64,000 nt of DNA from Rhizobium aethiopicum. GTDB lineage: Bacteria; Pseudomonadota; Alphaproteobacteria; Rhizobiales; Rhizobiaceae. The stretch spans positions 124,001 to 188,000 of the forward strand of contig NZ_FMAJ01000005.1 of assembly GCF_900094625.1 (NCBI RefSeq), in the 5' to 3' direction. Shown one piece after another: positions 35,149 to 43,880 of this stretch (position 1 is its first letter; every line of letters begins with the position of its first letter). The notes under the pieces are model-generated. The model was not told the DNA's origin, did not search any database, and saw only the letters and a list, made by a program, of their open reading frames with translations. Position numbers and translations under genes: made by a program.

Positions 35149-36165
35149 ATGTCCAATATATTGAAGCACAGCGTCTCTTCCGCACTTATAGGTCTTGGCG
35201 GAATGTTGGCCTGCATTGCTGGCGCGCACGCGGCCGATAAAGTCAGCTATGGCACCAACTGGCTGGCGCAGGCCGAACATGGCGGGTTCTATCAGGCGGT
35301 TGCCGATGGCACTTATGCGAAACACGGCCTCGATGTGACGATCGTCCAGGGAGGCCCGAATGCGGCGAACAGCGCACTGCTGATCTCCGGCAAGATCGAT
35401 TTCTACATGGGTGGGCCACAGGGCGAGATCTCGGCCGTCGAACAGGGCATTCCGCTCGTTGATGTCGCAGCGATCTTCCAGAAAGATCCGCAAGTGCTGA
35501 TCGCGCATCCCGATGCCGGCATCGAAAAATTCGAAGACCTTGCGAAGCTCACGACGCTGTTTCTCGGCAAGGACGGCTATCTCACCTACTTCGAGTGGAT
35601 GAAGGCGAACTTCAAAGGCTTCAGGGACGAGCAGTACAAGCCTTACAATTTCAGCCCCGCGCCGTTCCTCGCGGACGAGGAGTCTGCGCAGCAGGGCTAC
35701 CTCACCTCCGAGCCCTATGAGATCCAGAAACAGGCCGGCTTCGAGCCAAAAGTCTTCCTGCTCGCCGACAACGGATACTCGCCATATTCGACGATGATCA
35801 CCACGACGCAGGCGATGATCGACGGCAGGCCCGATGTCGTCCAACGCTTCGTCGATGCCTCGATCGAAGGCTGGTACCACTATCTATACGGCGACAACAC
35901 CAAGGCCAACGAGCTGATCAAGAAGGACAATCCTGAAATGACGGATGGCCAGATCGCCTACTCCATCGCCAAGATGAAGGAATACGGCATCATCGAATCC
36001 GGCGACAGCCTCGACAAGGGCATCGGCTGCCTGACGGACGCACACTACAAGGCGTTCTTCGATGAGATGGTAGCGATCAAGGTGTTCAAGCCAGAGACGG
36101 ATTACACCAAGGCTTTCACGACGAAATTCGTCTGCAAAGGCACCGGAATGGCGATGAAGAAGTAA
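35149..36165 (+). CDS. ABC transporter substrate-binding protein, NMT1/THI5-like family
   Basis: This 338-residue protein has a signal peptide of about 28 residues (ACIAGAHA then ADKV). The mature domain is of the NMT1/ThiY type: TNWLAQAEHGGFYQAVADGTYAKHGLDVTI, NSALLISGKIDFYMGG and YLTSEPYEIQKQAGF. Relatives bind thiamine-precursor pyrimidines, hydroxymethylpyrimidine-like rings, riboflavin or aromatic acids. The start at 35149 has AAGGGGA upstream; the longer frame from 35092 lacks a leader. It heads an operon with its ATPase, permease, a cytosine-deaminase-like hydrolase, an FAD oxidase and a reductase, so a nitrogen-containing ring is a fair guess for the ligand. Confidence 0.88.
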   Translation: MSNILKHSVSSALIGLGGMLACIAGAHAADKVSYGTNWLAQAEHGGFYQAVADGTYAKHGLDVTIVQGGPNAANSALLISGKIDFYMGGPQGEISAVEQGIPLVDVAAIFQKDPQVLIAHPDAGIEKFEDLAKLTTLFLGKDGYLTYFEWMKANFKGFRDEQYKPYNFSPAPFLADEESAQQGYLTSEPYEIQKQAGFEPKVFLLADNGYSPYSTMITTTQAMIDGRPDVVQRFVDASIEGWYHYLYGDNTKANELIKKDNPEMTDGQIAYSIAKMKEYGIIESGDSLDKGIGCLTDAHYKAFFDEMVAIKVFKPETDYTKAFTTKFVCKGTGMAMKK

Positions 36166-36221
36166 GCCGCAAATGCCATCTGGATCCGCTGCGAACGCGG
36201 CGGATCCCGTTCTTTGGATGA

Positions 36222-37061
36222 ATGAGACAGGCAATGCCCCCAGCAGAAGCTCAGGCCCTATCCCCGAAAGAGATGCGCAAGCGGCCGTTGGTCGTCATGC
36301 AATCGGTCTCGAAAGCCTTCTCCAGCGGAACCATCGCCCTTTCGGACATGTCGCTCATGGTGGAAAGCGGCGAGTTCATCAGCCTGCTGGGTCCTTCCGG
36401 CTGCGGCAAGTCGACGGCGCTGCGCATCATCGCCGGCCTCGGCGATGTTACCTCGGGCTCGATCGACTGGCCGAGTTCACGCATCAATCCCAAAGGGCTC
36501 CCGGAGGGCGATATCGGCTTCGTCTTTCAGGAGCCGACGCTGATGCCCTGGAAGAACGTGTTCGACAATGTGCATCTGCCGCTGAAGCTGAGGCATATTT
36601 CGAAGACGGCGGCGCACGACCAGATCCTGGAGGTGCTGACAACCGTCGGTTTGCAGGATTTCGCCAACGCCTATCCGCGCGAACTATCAGGCGGCATGAA
36701 GATGCGTGTATCGATCGCTCGCGCGCTGGTGACGAAACCGAAACTGCTGCTGATGGACGAACCCTTCGCGGCCCTTGACGAGATCACCCGCCAGAAGCTG
36801 AACGACGATGTGCTCCGGCTTTGGAAGATGACCGGCATCACCGTCATCTTCGTCACCCATTCGGTCTTCGAATCCGCCTATCTCTCGAACCGCATCGTCG
36901 TGATGAAGGCAAGGCCGGGGCGCGTGCATGCCGACCTGCCGCTGACGACCAGGCTTGAGCGCGACGCCCATTACCGCACTTCGGAAGAATACCGCAAAGC
37001 CTGCGAGACGGTCTCGCATTCGCTGATCGGGGCGATCAATGCGGTGGAGGACTACCGATGA
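36222..37061 (+). CDS. ABC transporter ATP-binding protein (SsuB/ThiZ family)
   Basis: This 279-residue ATPase has Walker A GPSGCGKST, Q-loop VFQEPTLMPWK, signature ELSGGMKMRVSIARAL, Walker B LLLMDEPFAALDE and H-loop THSVFESAYLS. The first roughly 20 residues are variable, and alternative in-frame Met codons exist at 36234 and 36273. It belongs to the nitrate/sulfonate/thiamine-pyrimidine importer ATPases and is coupled to the permease gene by an ATGA overlap. It powers the importer whose binding protein is encoded 57 bp upstream. Confidence 0.9.
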   Translation: MRQAMPPAEAQALSPKEMRKRPLVVMQSVSKAFSSGTIALSDMSLMVESGEFISLLGPSGCGKSTALRIIAGLGDVTSGSIDWPSSRINPKGLPEGDIGFVFQEPTLMPWKNVFDNVHLPLKLRHISKTAAHDQILEVLTTVGLQDFANAYPRELSGGMKMRVSIARALVTKPKLLLMDEPFAALDEITRQKLNDDVLRLWKMTGITVIFVTHSVFESAYLSNRIVVMKARPGRVHADLPLTTRLERDAHYRTSEEYRKACETVSHSLIGAINAVEDYR

Positions 37062-37900
37062 GTGACGAAAAATCCGCGGCGCCGCTGTTTGTCAAGGCGA
37101 CAGCAAGCGCCCGACGCCGCGATCTGGCACTACGCATCTTGATCCCCCTCCTGGTCATCGCGGCGCTGATCCTCATCTGGTATGCCTATGTGGCGCTGTC
37201 CGGCGTTCCGCCCTATATCCTGCCGGGTCCGGCGGCGGTCGCCGATGCTTTCGTGACCGACTGGGGCACGCTTGCCCCTGCGCTCTGGGTCACCACCAAG
37301 ATCACGCTGATATCGCTGCTGTTGGCGCTCGTCGGCGGCGTCGGGTTTGCGATCTTCCTCGTTCAGTCGCGCTGGATCGAACTCGCCTTCTATCCGCTCG
37401 CGGTCATCCTGCAGGTAACGCCAGTCGTGGCGATCTCGCCGCTGATCCTGATCTATGCGCCGTCGACCCAGGTTGCGCTGCTGATCTGCGCGTTCCTCGT
37501 CGCCTTCTTCCCGATCCTTTCCAATATGGCCCAGGGGCTGAAGAGCGTCGACCACAACCTCATCAACCTGTTCGAGCTCTATGGCGCCTCCCACTGGCAG
37601 ACGCTGTTCTTTCTCAAGCTGCCGGCGGCCCAGCCCTATTTCATGACCGGCCTTCGTATCGGCGGTGGCCTTGCACTGATTGCCGCCGTCGTCGCCGAAT
37701 TTGCCGCTGGCTCGGCGGGCGCCGGCTCCGGCCTTGCCTTCCGGCTGCTCGAAGCACAATACCGGCTCAATATTCCGCGCCTCTTTGCGGCGCTGCTGAT
37801 GCTCTCGCTGCTCGGCGTGGCGATCTTCGCTGTCACCTCCTTCATTTCGTGGCTTGCCCTGCACCGCTGGCACGAGAGCAGCCTGAAACGGGAAAACTGA
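37058..37900 (+). CDS. ABC transporter permease (SsuC/ThiX family)
   Basis: This 280-residue membrane protein has six hydrophobic segments. The ATPase-contact loop is NLFELYGASHWQTLFFLKLPAAQPYFMTGLRI. The N-terminal PPYILPGPAAVADAFVTDW stretch is characteristic of this permease family. It overlaps the ATPase gene upstream and the amidohydrolase gene downstream (TGATG), so transport and the first catabolic enzyme are translationally coupled. The channel substrate is the unknown ligand of the binding protein at 35149. Confidence 0.9.
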   Translation: MSDEKSAAPLFVKATASARRRDLALRILIPLLVIAALILIWYAYVALSGVPPYILPGPAAVADAFVTDWGTLAPALWVTTKITLISLLLALVGGVGFAIFLVQSRWIELAFYPLAVILQVTPVVAISPLILIYAPSTQVALLICAFLVAFFPILSNMAQGLKSVDHNLINLFELYGASHWQTLFFLKLPAAQPYFMTGLRIGGGLALIAAVVAEFAAGSAGAGSGLAFRLLEAQYRLNIPRLFAALLMLSLLGVAIFAVTSFISWLALHRWHESSLKREN

Positions 37901-39213
37901 TGACCTATTCCTTCATCTCCCCGCCCAATGCCGGTCGCTTCGTGCTGAGCAACGCAACCCTGCCTGCCGCCGCCGTCGCCAGTTATGAGGCGCCCGTTGT
38001 CGAGGGGCTCGTCCGAGCCGATATCGTCATCGCCGACGGCATCATTGCTGGTATACTGCCGCCCGGGGACGCGCCCGTGGAACTGGCGAAGTCCGACCTG
38101 AAGGAGGGCATGGTCTGGCCCTGCTTCGCAGACATGCACACGCACCTCGACAAGGGCCACATCTGGCCGCGCAACGCCAATCCGGACGGCACATTCCCGG
38201 GAGCGCTGGAGGCCGTGCGCGCAGACCGCGAAGCGAATTGGTCGGCTGGCGACGTGAAGAAGCGCATGGAGTTTTCCCTGCGTTCTGCCTATGCGCACGG
38301 CACCAGCCTCATTCGAACCCATCTCGATTCCCTTGCGCCGCAGCACCGCATTTCCTTCGAAGTCTTTGCCGAAATGCGCGAGACCTGGAAGGACAGGATC
38401 GCCTTGCAGGCGGTGGCGCTCTTTCCGATGGAAAACATGGCGGACGCGGCCTATTTCGCCGATCTCGTTACGGTGGTCCGCGAAAAGGGCGGGCTGATCG
38501 GCGGCGTTACCCGGATGAGCGCCGATATCGACAGCCAGCTCGACATGCTGTTCAGAACCGCAGCCGATCACGGCCTCGATGTCGATCTTCATGTCGATGA
38601 GACCGATAATCCGACTGCCGAAACCCTGAAGGCCATTGCGCGGGCCGTGCTGCGCAACCGCTTCGGCGGCAAGGTGACGGCCGGCCATTGCTGCTCGCTC
38701 GCCCGCCAGGACGAGGAAACGGCAAAGCGCACCGTCGATCTCGTCGCGGAAGCCCGCCTCGCCATTGTCTCACCGCCGATGTGCAACCTGTATCTGCAGG
38801 ACCGCTATCCCGGCCGCACACCGCGCTGGCGCGGCGTAACGCTTTTCCATGAATTGACGGCAGCCGGCGTCGTAACCGCTGTCGCCTCCGACAATACCCG
38901 CGATCCCTTCTATGCCTATGGTGATCTGGATCCGGTGGAAGTGTTCCGCGAGGCGGTCCGCACCCTGCATCTCGACCATCCGCTGGATACGGCCGCGCGT
39001 GTCGTCACCACCTCCCCCGCCAGTATTCTCGGCCGGCCGGATATGGGGCGCATCGCCGTCGGCTCCGCGGCCGATCTCGTGCTCTTTAGCGCCAGGCGCT
39101 GGAGCGAATTTCTTTCCCGTCCGCAGTCCGACCGCGTCGTCCTTCGCCGCGGCAAGGTGATCGACCGCAGCCTGCCGGACTATCGTGAACTCGACAGCGT
39201 CGTTGGAGCCTGA
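37900..39213 (+). CDS. Cytosine-deaminase-like amidohydrolase
   Basis: This 437-residue amidohydrolase-superfamily protein is of the cytosine deaminase/AtzC-type branch. Metal ligands are His80 and His82 in ADMHTHLDKGHIWPR, the His in DVDLHVDETDN, the His in TAGHCCSLA, and Asp in AVASDNTRDPFY. HTHLDKG followed by DLHVDE is the signature of cytosine deaminases and of enzymes that deaminate or dealkylate related ring compounds. ATG 37900 overlaps the permease stop. In this operon it may remove an amino group from an imported ring. The substrate is not readable from sequence and could be cytosine-like, creatinine-like or a triazine. Confidence 0.88.
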   Translation: MTYSFISPPNAGRFVLSNATLPAAAVASYEAPVVEGLVRADIVIADGIIAGILPPGDAPVELAKSDLKEGMVWPCFADMHTHLDKGHIWPRNANPDGTFPGALEAVRADREANWSAGDVKKRMEFSLRSAYAHGTSLIRTHLDSLAPQHRISFEVFAEMRETWKDRIALQAVALFPMENMADAAYFADLVTVVREKGGLIGGVTRMSADIDSQLDMLFRTAADHGLDVDLHVDETDNPTAETLKAIARAVLRNRFGGKVTAGHCCSLARQDEETAKRTVDLVAEARLAIVSPPMCNLYLQDRYPGRTPRWRGVTLFHELTAAGVVTAVASDNTRDPFYAYGDLDPVEVFREAVRTLHLDHPLDTAARVVTTSPASILGRPDMGRIAVGSAADLVLFSARRWSEFLSRPQSDRVVLRRGKVIDRSLPDYRELDSVVGA

Positions 39214-39214
39214 C

Positions 39215-40624
39215 ATGCCGGATTATCAGACGATCAGACAAGAACTCGAAGGCATCGCCATCGAAGACAATCCGGCGCTGGTGCGCCAGAAGAGCCGCGA
39301 TTTCTACTGGTATTCGCCGATACTGAAGGCGCAGCTCGACAACGTCACCGCCGATCTCATCGTCACGCCGAAAAACGAAGAAGAGGTCATCCGGACGTTG
39401 AAGGTCGCCTTCGCGCACGGCGTGCCGGTCACGCCCCGCGGCGGCGGCACCGGCAATTACGGCCAGGCGATGCCGCTTTCCGGCGGGATCGTGCTGAACC
39501 TTGCCGCCATGGACAAGATCAAGGAAATCCATCCTGGCCGGGTGATCTGCGAGCCCGGCATCATTATTGCCCAGCTCGACAAGCAGACAAAGGCTCATTC
39601 CGGCCAGGAGCTGCGGTTCCATCCCTCGACGGCGCAGATGGCGACCGTCGGCGGTTTCGTCGCCGGCGGCTCCGGCGGCGTCGGCTCGATCACCTGGGGT
39701 GGCTTGCGCGATCTCGGCAATATTCTACGCCTGCGCGTCGTCACCATGGAAGCCGAGCCACGCGTGCTCGATCTCACCGGCTGGGATCTGCAGAAGGTCA
39801 GCCATGCCTACGGCACCAACGGCGTTATCACCGAGATCGAAATGCCGCTGGCGCCCGCCTATGACTGGGTCGACGTTCTCGTCGGCTATGACGACTTCAT
39901 GGCGTGCGTGCGCTTTTCGGATGCGCTCGCCAAATGCAACGGCATCCTCGTCAAGGAAATCGCGCCGATCGCCGCTCCGATCCCGCACGACTATTTCACC
40001 CGCCACAGGCCCTATATTCGCAATGGGCAGTCGGTGGTGGTGCTGATGATCGCGCCGCATGCGATGGATGCCTTCCTCGCCTTCACCTCAGCCCACAAGG
40101 GCGAGGTGATCTTCCGCTCCGACAAGGTCGAGAGCATGAAGGGTATCCCGCATGCCTATGAACTCGCCTGGAACCATACGACGCTGCGGGCGCTGAAGGT
40201 CGATCCCGGCTTCACCTATCTGCAGGTCCAGTACCCGGGCCCGGATCACGTGGCCAAGGTCGCCAAGATGGTGGAGATCTTCGGCGACGAGGTCCCCGGT
40301 CATCTCGAATTCATCCGGTTCGACGGGCAGATCCAGTGCTCCGGCCTGCCGCTGGTGCGCTACACCACAGAGGAGCGGCTCGAAGAGATCATCAAGATCC
40401 ATCAGGATCACGGCTGCCCGATCTTCAATCCGCACCGTTACACGCTGGAGGAAGGCGGCATGAAGCGCACCGACAAGGTGCAGCTCGCCTTCAAGCACGA
40501 GACCGACCCCAAGGGGCTCCTGAACCCCGGCAAGATGATCGCCTGGGAGAACCCGGACTTCGATTTCGATGCCGGCAAGAACTATCTCTTCCCAGGCCTT
40601 GCGGCTGTCATGGAGGCCTCATGA
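39215..40624 (+). CDS. FAD-binding oxidoreductase (VAO/PCMH, GlcD-like)
   Basis: This 469-residue flavoprotein of the FAD_binding_4 family binds the cofactor in the N-terminal half: VTPRGGGTGNYGQAMPLSGGIVLNL, then GGFVAGGSGGVGSITWGGLRDL and YGTNGVITEIEMPL. A C-terminal substrate domain ends in ETDPKGLLNPGKMI, the usual close of GlcD/D-lactate-dehydrogenase-type enzymes. It follows the amidohydrolase stop by 1 bp and overlaps the reductase gene by ATGA. Such enzymes oxidise hydroxyacids, amines or alcohols. Its place after a ring deaminase suggests oxidation of the deaminated product, an unusual combination. Confidence 0.87.
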   Translation: MPDYQTIRQELEGIAIEDNPALVRQKSRDFYWYSPILKAQLDNVTADLIVTPKNEEEVIRTLKVAFAHGVPVTPRGGGTGNYGQAMPLSGGIVLNLAAMDKIKEIHPGRVICEPGIIIAQLDKQTKAHSGQELRFHPSTAQMATVGGFVAGGSGGVGSITWGGLRDLGNILRLRVVTMEAEPRVLDLTGWDLQKVSHAYGTNGVITEIEMPLAPAYDWVDVLVGYDDFMACVRFSDALAKCNGILVKEIAPIAAPIPHDYFTRHRPYIRNGQSVVVLMIAPHAMDAFLAFTSAHKGEVIFRSDKVESMKGIPHAYELAWNHTTLRALKVDPGFTYLQVQYPGPDHVAKVAKMVEIFGDEVPGHLEFIRFDGQIQCSGLPLVRYTTEERLEEIIKIHQDHGCPIFNPHRYTLEEGGMKRTDKVQLAFKHETDPKGLLNPGKMIAWENPDFDFDAGKNYLFPGLAAVMEAS

Positions 40625-41202
40625 GGGTTCTCGTGCTGCATTCGCATCCGGTCGAGGAAAGCTACGGCAAGGCGCTCTACCAACAGACGCTGGAAAGCCT
40701 CCGGAGAGGCGGCCACGAGGTGGATGCCTGCGATCTCTATGCCGAGAATTTCGATCCCGTGCTCTCTCGCCACGACCGGCTCACCTATCACGACTATCCC
40801 GGCAATACCGATCTGGTGAAACCCTATGTTGAGCGGCTGAAACGGGCCGAAGGGCTGGTGCTGGTGACGCCGGTCTGGAATTTCGGTTTCCCGGCAATCC
40901 TCAAAGGCTATTTCGACCGCGTGTGGCTTCCGGGCGTCTCCTTCGAACTCGTCGACGGCAAGGTGGAATCGCGGCTACGCCATATCAGCAAGCTCGCGGC
41001 CGTGCTGACTTATGGAGCAACGCCATTCCGTGCCTTCGTCGCCGGGAACCCGCCTAAGAAGATCGTCAAGCGCGTGCTGAGAGCACAGATCAACCCGCTG
41101 CGGCCCGTCACCTTCCTTGCTCATTATGACATGAACAACTGTACGCAGGAAACGCGGGCAAGGTTTCTGACGAAGGTGAAGACGTCGATGGAACGGTTCT
41201 GA
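40621..41202 (+). CDS. NAD(P)H dehydrogenase (quinone)/flavodoxin-2 family reductase
   Basis: This 193-residue flavodoxin-fold protein is of the MdaB/KefF group. It begins with the phosphate-binding strand-loop VLVLHSHPVEESYGKALYQQTLESL and contains VLVTPVWNFGFPAILKGYFDRVWLPGVSFEL, the FMN/FAD ring and dimer segment. The ATG at 40621 overlaps the stop of the FAD oxidase gene. It probably reduces quinones or an acceptor using NAD(P)H, and may recycle electrons for, or remove reactive products of, the FAD enzyme. That coupling is inferred from the overlap alone. Confidence 0.88.
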   Translation: MRVLVLHSHPVEESYGKALYQQTLESLRRGGHEVDACDLYAENFDPVLSRHDRLTYHDYPGNTDLVKPYVERLKRAEGLVLVTPVWNFGFPAILKGYFDRVWLPGVSFELVDGKVESRLRHISKLAAVLTYGATPFRAFVAGNPPKKIVKRVLRAQINPLRPVTFLAHYDMNNCTQETRARFLTKVKTSMERF

Positions 41203-41220
41203 AGCATCGCGCCACCGACA

Positions 41221-41610
41221 TCATAATACTTTGGCGGCTGTGACCTCGACTTCGACGAGGAAATCCGGCCGGGTGAACCCGCTGACGATGATCAAGGTCG
41301 AGACGGGCTTCGGGTCGAGCGTGTAGCGATCGCGCACCGCCATATAGGCTCGAAAATCCTCCCGTTTCGTCACGAACCCTGAAATGCGGATGACGTCCGC
41401 AAAACTCATCTGCGCATCGGCAAGAATGGCCTTGATCGCTTCGAAGCATAGCTCGGCCTGTTTGCCGATATCTTCCGGCACCTCGTCGTCGAGACTGATA
41501 CCGAGCTGACCTGAGGTGACCAGCAGCGAAGCGCCCGGCGGCACAAGCAACCCATGATTATAATTTCCGAACGGACGGCGGACCGAGGGCGGATTGAAAA
41601 TTTTCTTCAT
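41221..41610 (-). CDS. RidA/YjgF/YER057c family protein
   Basis: This 129-residue RidA-fold protein has TSGQLGI, VIRISGFVTKREDFRAYMAVRDRYTLD and the C-terminal VEVEVTAAKVL. The usual RidA arginine that binds the carboxylate of imines is not in the standard NCTRVNVY-type context near the C terminus, so an alternative Rid subfamily or a hydrolase role is possible. The start at 41610 has AGGA at good spacing; ATG 41616 is two codons earlier. It converges with the reductase gene (18 bp) and is followed upstream by the GntR gene on the same strand. Imine or enamine clean-up would suit a locus with an amine or ring oxidase. Confidence 0.83.
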   Translation of the reverse strand: MKKIFNPPSVRRPFGNYNHGLLVPPGASLLVTSGQLGISLDDEVPEDIGKQAELCFEAIKAILADAQMSFADVIRISGFVTKREDFRAYMAVRDRYTLDPKPVSTLIIVSGFTRPDFLVEVEVTAAKVL

Positions 41611-41699
41611 CGGCATTTCCTCGTCTGAGCGGAAGACGACGCGTCATTGCATCTGTTGGGTAACGAGATCGGGAATCGTCGCGATGAGCGTGCACGACC

Positions 41700-42392
41700 T
41701 CAGGTACTTCGCCCGCTCGGCTCGCCAGTTGCGGCAAACACCGCGCTCGCATCACTGACCGTCTCCACATGAGAATAGGCTGCCTGTGCGGCGGCAGTGC
41801 CGTCTGCTCGCATGATTGCGATCACGATCCGGCCATGCTCCTCGTAGGATTTCGCCAACCGGCCGGGCAGCCGAAACTGCGCGCGTCGAAATGGAGCGAG
41901 CCGTGCCCGCGTCTGCGTCACCATCTCGAAAACATGATCGTTATGCGCGCCGCGATAAAGGCGGGTATGGAATTCGATGTTGTGAGCCGCATAGTCCTCT
42001 TCCGCGCAGGTATGTACCAGCTTCATCGATGCCTTGTGCTCCAGCTCCAGCGTGCGCCGCTCATCGACCGTCATGCGCTCGGCCGAGAGCCTGGCGCAGA
42101 TCGCTTCGAGTTCCGCCATCGCCTCGAACATGGAATGCAGATAGGTTTCGGTCACGGTGGTGACGACGGCGCTGCGGTTCGGCTCCCGGTCGACAAGCCC
42201 CATCGCCCCAAGTTCACGGAGCGCCTCGCGCACAGGTGTGCGCGACACTTCGAAACGAGCAGCCAGCGAAACTTCATCGAGCTTCTCGCCCGGCAGCATC
42301 TGCCCGGTGACGATCATGTCGGCGATCGCCCGCACCATCTGCTCGACGGTTGTCCCCGCCCTGATGATTTCTCTGCGCCTGACTTGCTTCAA
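41700..42392 (-). CDS. GntR-family transcriptional regulator, FadR/FCD subfamily
   Basis: This 230-residue regulator has an N-terminal winged helix (GEKLDEVSLAARFEVSRTPVREALRELGAMGLV) and a C-terminal all-helical FCD ligand-binding domain with likely metal-binding Asp and His residues (HNIEFHTRLYRGAHNDHV, YEEHGRIVIAI). It diverges from the BMP-family importer operon at 42732 with 339 bp between them. The repeated TGCATACAC sites in that gap, one near its own start and one on the operon promoter, make autoregulation and repression of the operon likely. The RidA gene lies 89 bp downstream. Confidence 0.9.
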   Translation of the reverse strand: MKQVRRREIIRAGTTVEQMVRAIADMIVTGQMLPGEKLDEVSLAARFEVSRTPVREALRELGAMGLVDREPNRSAVVTTVTETYLHSMFEAMAELEAICARLSAERMTVDERRTLELEHKASMKLVHTCAEEDYAAHNIEFHTRLYRGAHNDHVFEMVTQTRARLAPFRRAQFRLPGRLAKSYEEHGRIVIAIMRADGTAAAQAAYSHVETVSDASAVFAATGEPSGRST

Positions 42393-42416
42393 GGAATGAT
42401 TCTACATTGTTACGGC

Positions 42417-42465
42417 TGCATACACATGCCCGCTCAAGCCTGTAAAGTCAAACATGAGTATACAT
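42417..42465. promoter_or_regulatory. Candidate GntR operator sites near the gntR start (TGCATACAC, AGTATACAT)
   Basis: TGCATACAC at 42417-42425 and AGTATACAT at 42457-42465 share an ATAC/GTAT core typical of FCD-type GntR operators. They lie 25 and 65 bases upstream of the divergent GntR start at 42392. An exact copy of TGCATACAC recurs at 42673 on the importer promoter. The rest of the 339-bp gap holds an AT-rich stretch near 42560-42590 and a run of eight G at 42617-42624, with no gene seen. Confidence 0.5.
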
Positions 42466-42660
42466 TGTTGATGTCACTAGCAAAAATGTATCTCAGACTG
42501 TCGGCCTTGTCAGCCCTTCAAGAACAGTGACACAGATATCCGACAATTTTATAGGCTGTGCATATTTTTTCATCTAACTTCAAGATGAAATTGCATGCAC
42601 TTCTCGTATCTTTGCCGGGGGGGGTGACAAGGTCATCAATAAAAGCAACGACATAGAATC

Positions 42661-42676
42661 TGGCATAATCATTGCA
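42661..42676 (+). promoter_or_regulatory. Sigma-54 (RpoN) promoter of the BMP-importer/biuH operon
   Basis: TGGCATAATCATTGCA fits the sigma-54 -24/-12 pattern TGGCAy-N5-TTGCA, with GG (42662-42663) and GC (42674-42675) 12 bases apart. The predicted start is near 42687, 45 bases before the ATG at 42732. TGCATACAC at 42673-42681, an exact copy of a site beside gntR, overlaps the -12 element, so repressor binding would block the polymerase. Together with the promoter at 23044 this suggests general nitrogen control of the island. Confidence 0.72.
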
Positions 42677-42731
42677 TACACTTTGCCGTAACCAATTGAA
42701 CCGGCAGAACCGCCGTCAGGGGAGCATTCCT

Positions 42732-43859
42732 ATGACCAAACTCCTTTCCATGAAACGCCGCCATTTCCTTCAGGCTTCCGCCGCCGCCACTCTCGTCGGC
42801 GCGGCGCACGGCCTTCTCTCCTCGCGCGCGCTTGCGCAGACGGCTCTCACCGTCGGCTTCATTTATGTAGGCCCCAAGGATGACTACGGCTACAACCAGG
42901 CGCATGCCGAGGGAGCCGCTGCCATCAAGGCGATGCCTGGCATCACCGTCGTCGAAGAAGAGAACGTGCCCGAAACGGTCGACGTGCAGAAGACGATGGA
43001 ATCGATGATCAATCTCGATAGCGCCACGCTGCTCTTCCCGACCTCCTTCGGCTATTTCGATCCGCACATGCTGGCCATGGCTGCCAAATATCCCGATATC
43101 CAATTCCGTCATTGCGGCGGGATGTGGCAGGAGGGCAAGCATCCGGCCAATACCGGCTCCTATTTCGGGTATATTTTCCAAGGGCAATATCTAAACGGCA
43201 TCGCCGCCGGCCATGCGACGAAGAGCAAGAAGATCGGCTTCGTGGCCGCCAAGCCGATCCCGCAGGTGCTGCAGAACATCAATGCATTCCTGCTCGGCGC
43301 GCGGACAGTCGATCCTGGTATCACCTGCCAGGTGATCTTCACCGGCGAGTGGTCGCTCGCCGTCAAGGAAGCCGAAGCCACCAATGCGCTGGTCGACCAG
43401 GGCGCCGACGTCATCACCTGCCATGTCGACAGTCCGAAGGTTGTGGTCGAAACGGCCGCCGGCCGCGGTGCTTTCGTCTGCGGCTACCATGCCAACCAGA
43501 GCCCTCTTGCGCCGGAGAAATATCTCACAGGCGCTGAATGGGCCTGGGGCAATGTCTATAGCGACTCCGTCAAGAAGGCGCAGGCCGGCGAGAAGCTTGG
43601 CAACTTCGTGCGTGGCGGCCTGAAGGACGGTTTCGTGAAGATGAGTGCCCTCGGCCCCGGCGTTTCCGAGGCAGGCCGCAAGGCATTCGAAGCGACCCAT
43701 GCCGACATGATGAAGGGCGGCTTCTCGGTCTTCAAGGGCCCGCTGAAGGACAACAAGGGCGACGCTGTCGTCACGGCCGACAAGGCTTACGCGGAAGATG
43801 CGATCGAACTCGAGAGCATGAACTACCTGGTTGAGGGCGTCGTCGGGTCGACGGCTTAA
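42732..43859 (+). CDS. BMP-family ABC transporter substrate-binding protein
   Basis: This 375-residue binding protein of the BMP/PnrA (purine nucleoside receptor) family has a twin-arginine-type leader (MKRRHFLQASAAATLVGAAHG, cleavage after SRALA or nearby). Family blocks are FIYVGPKDDYGYNQAHAEG, RHCGGMWQEGKHPANTGSYFGYIFQGQYLNGIAAG and ITCHVDSPKVVVETAAGRGAFVCGYHANQS. The start at 42732 has GGGGAG upstream; the frame from 42672 lacks a leader. Known relatives bind nucleosides or nucleobases. With biuret hydrolase in the same operon a small ureide or cyanuric-type ring is the likely ligand. Confidence 0.9.
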   Translation: MTKLLSMKRRHFLQASAAATLVGAAHGLLSSRALAQTALTVGFIYVGPKDDYGYNQAHAEGAAAIKAMPGITVVEEENVPETVDVQKTMESMINLDSATLLFPTSFGYFDPHMLAMAAKYPDIQFRHCGGMWQEGKHPANTGSYFGYIFQGQYLNGIAAGHATKSKKIGFVAAKPIPQVLQNINAFLLGARTVDPGITCQVIFTGEWSLAVKEAEATNALVDQGADVITCHVDSPKVVVETAAGRGAFVCGYHANQSPLAPEKYLTGAEWAWGNVYSDSVKKAQAGEKLGNFVRGGLKDGFVKMSALGPGVSEAGRKAFEATHADMMKGGFSVFKGPLKDNKGDAVVTADKAYAEDAIELESMNYLVEGVVGSTA

Positions 43860-43880
43860 ACCGGGCGAGGGAGAGGCGCC

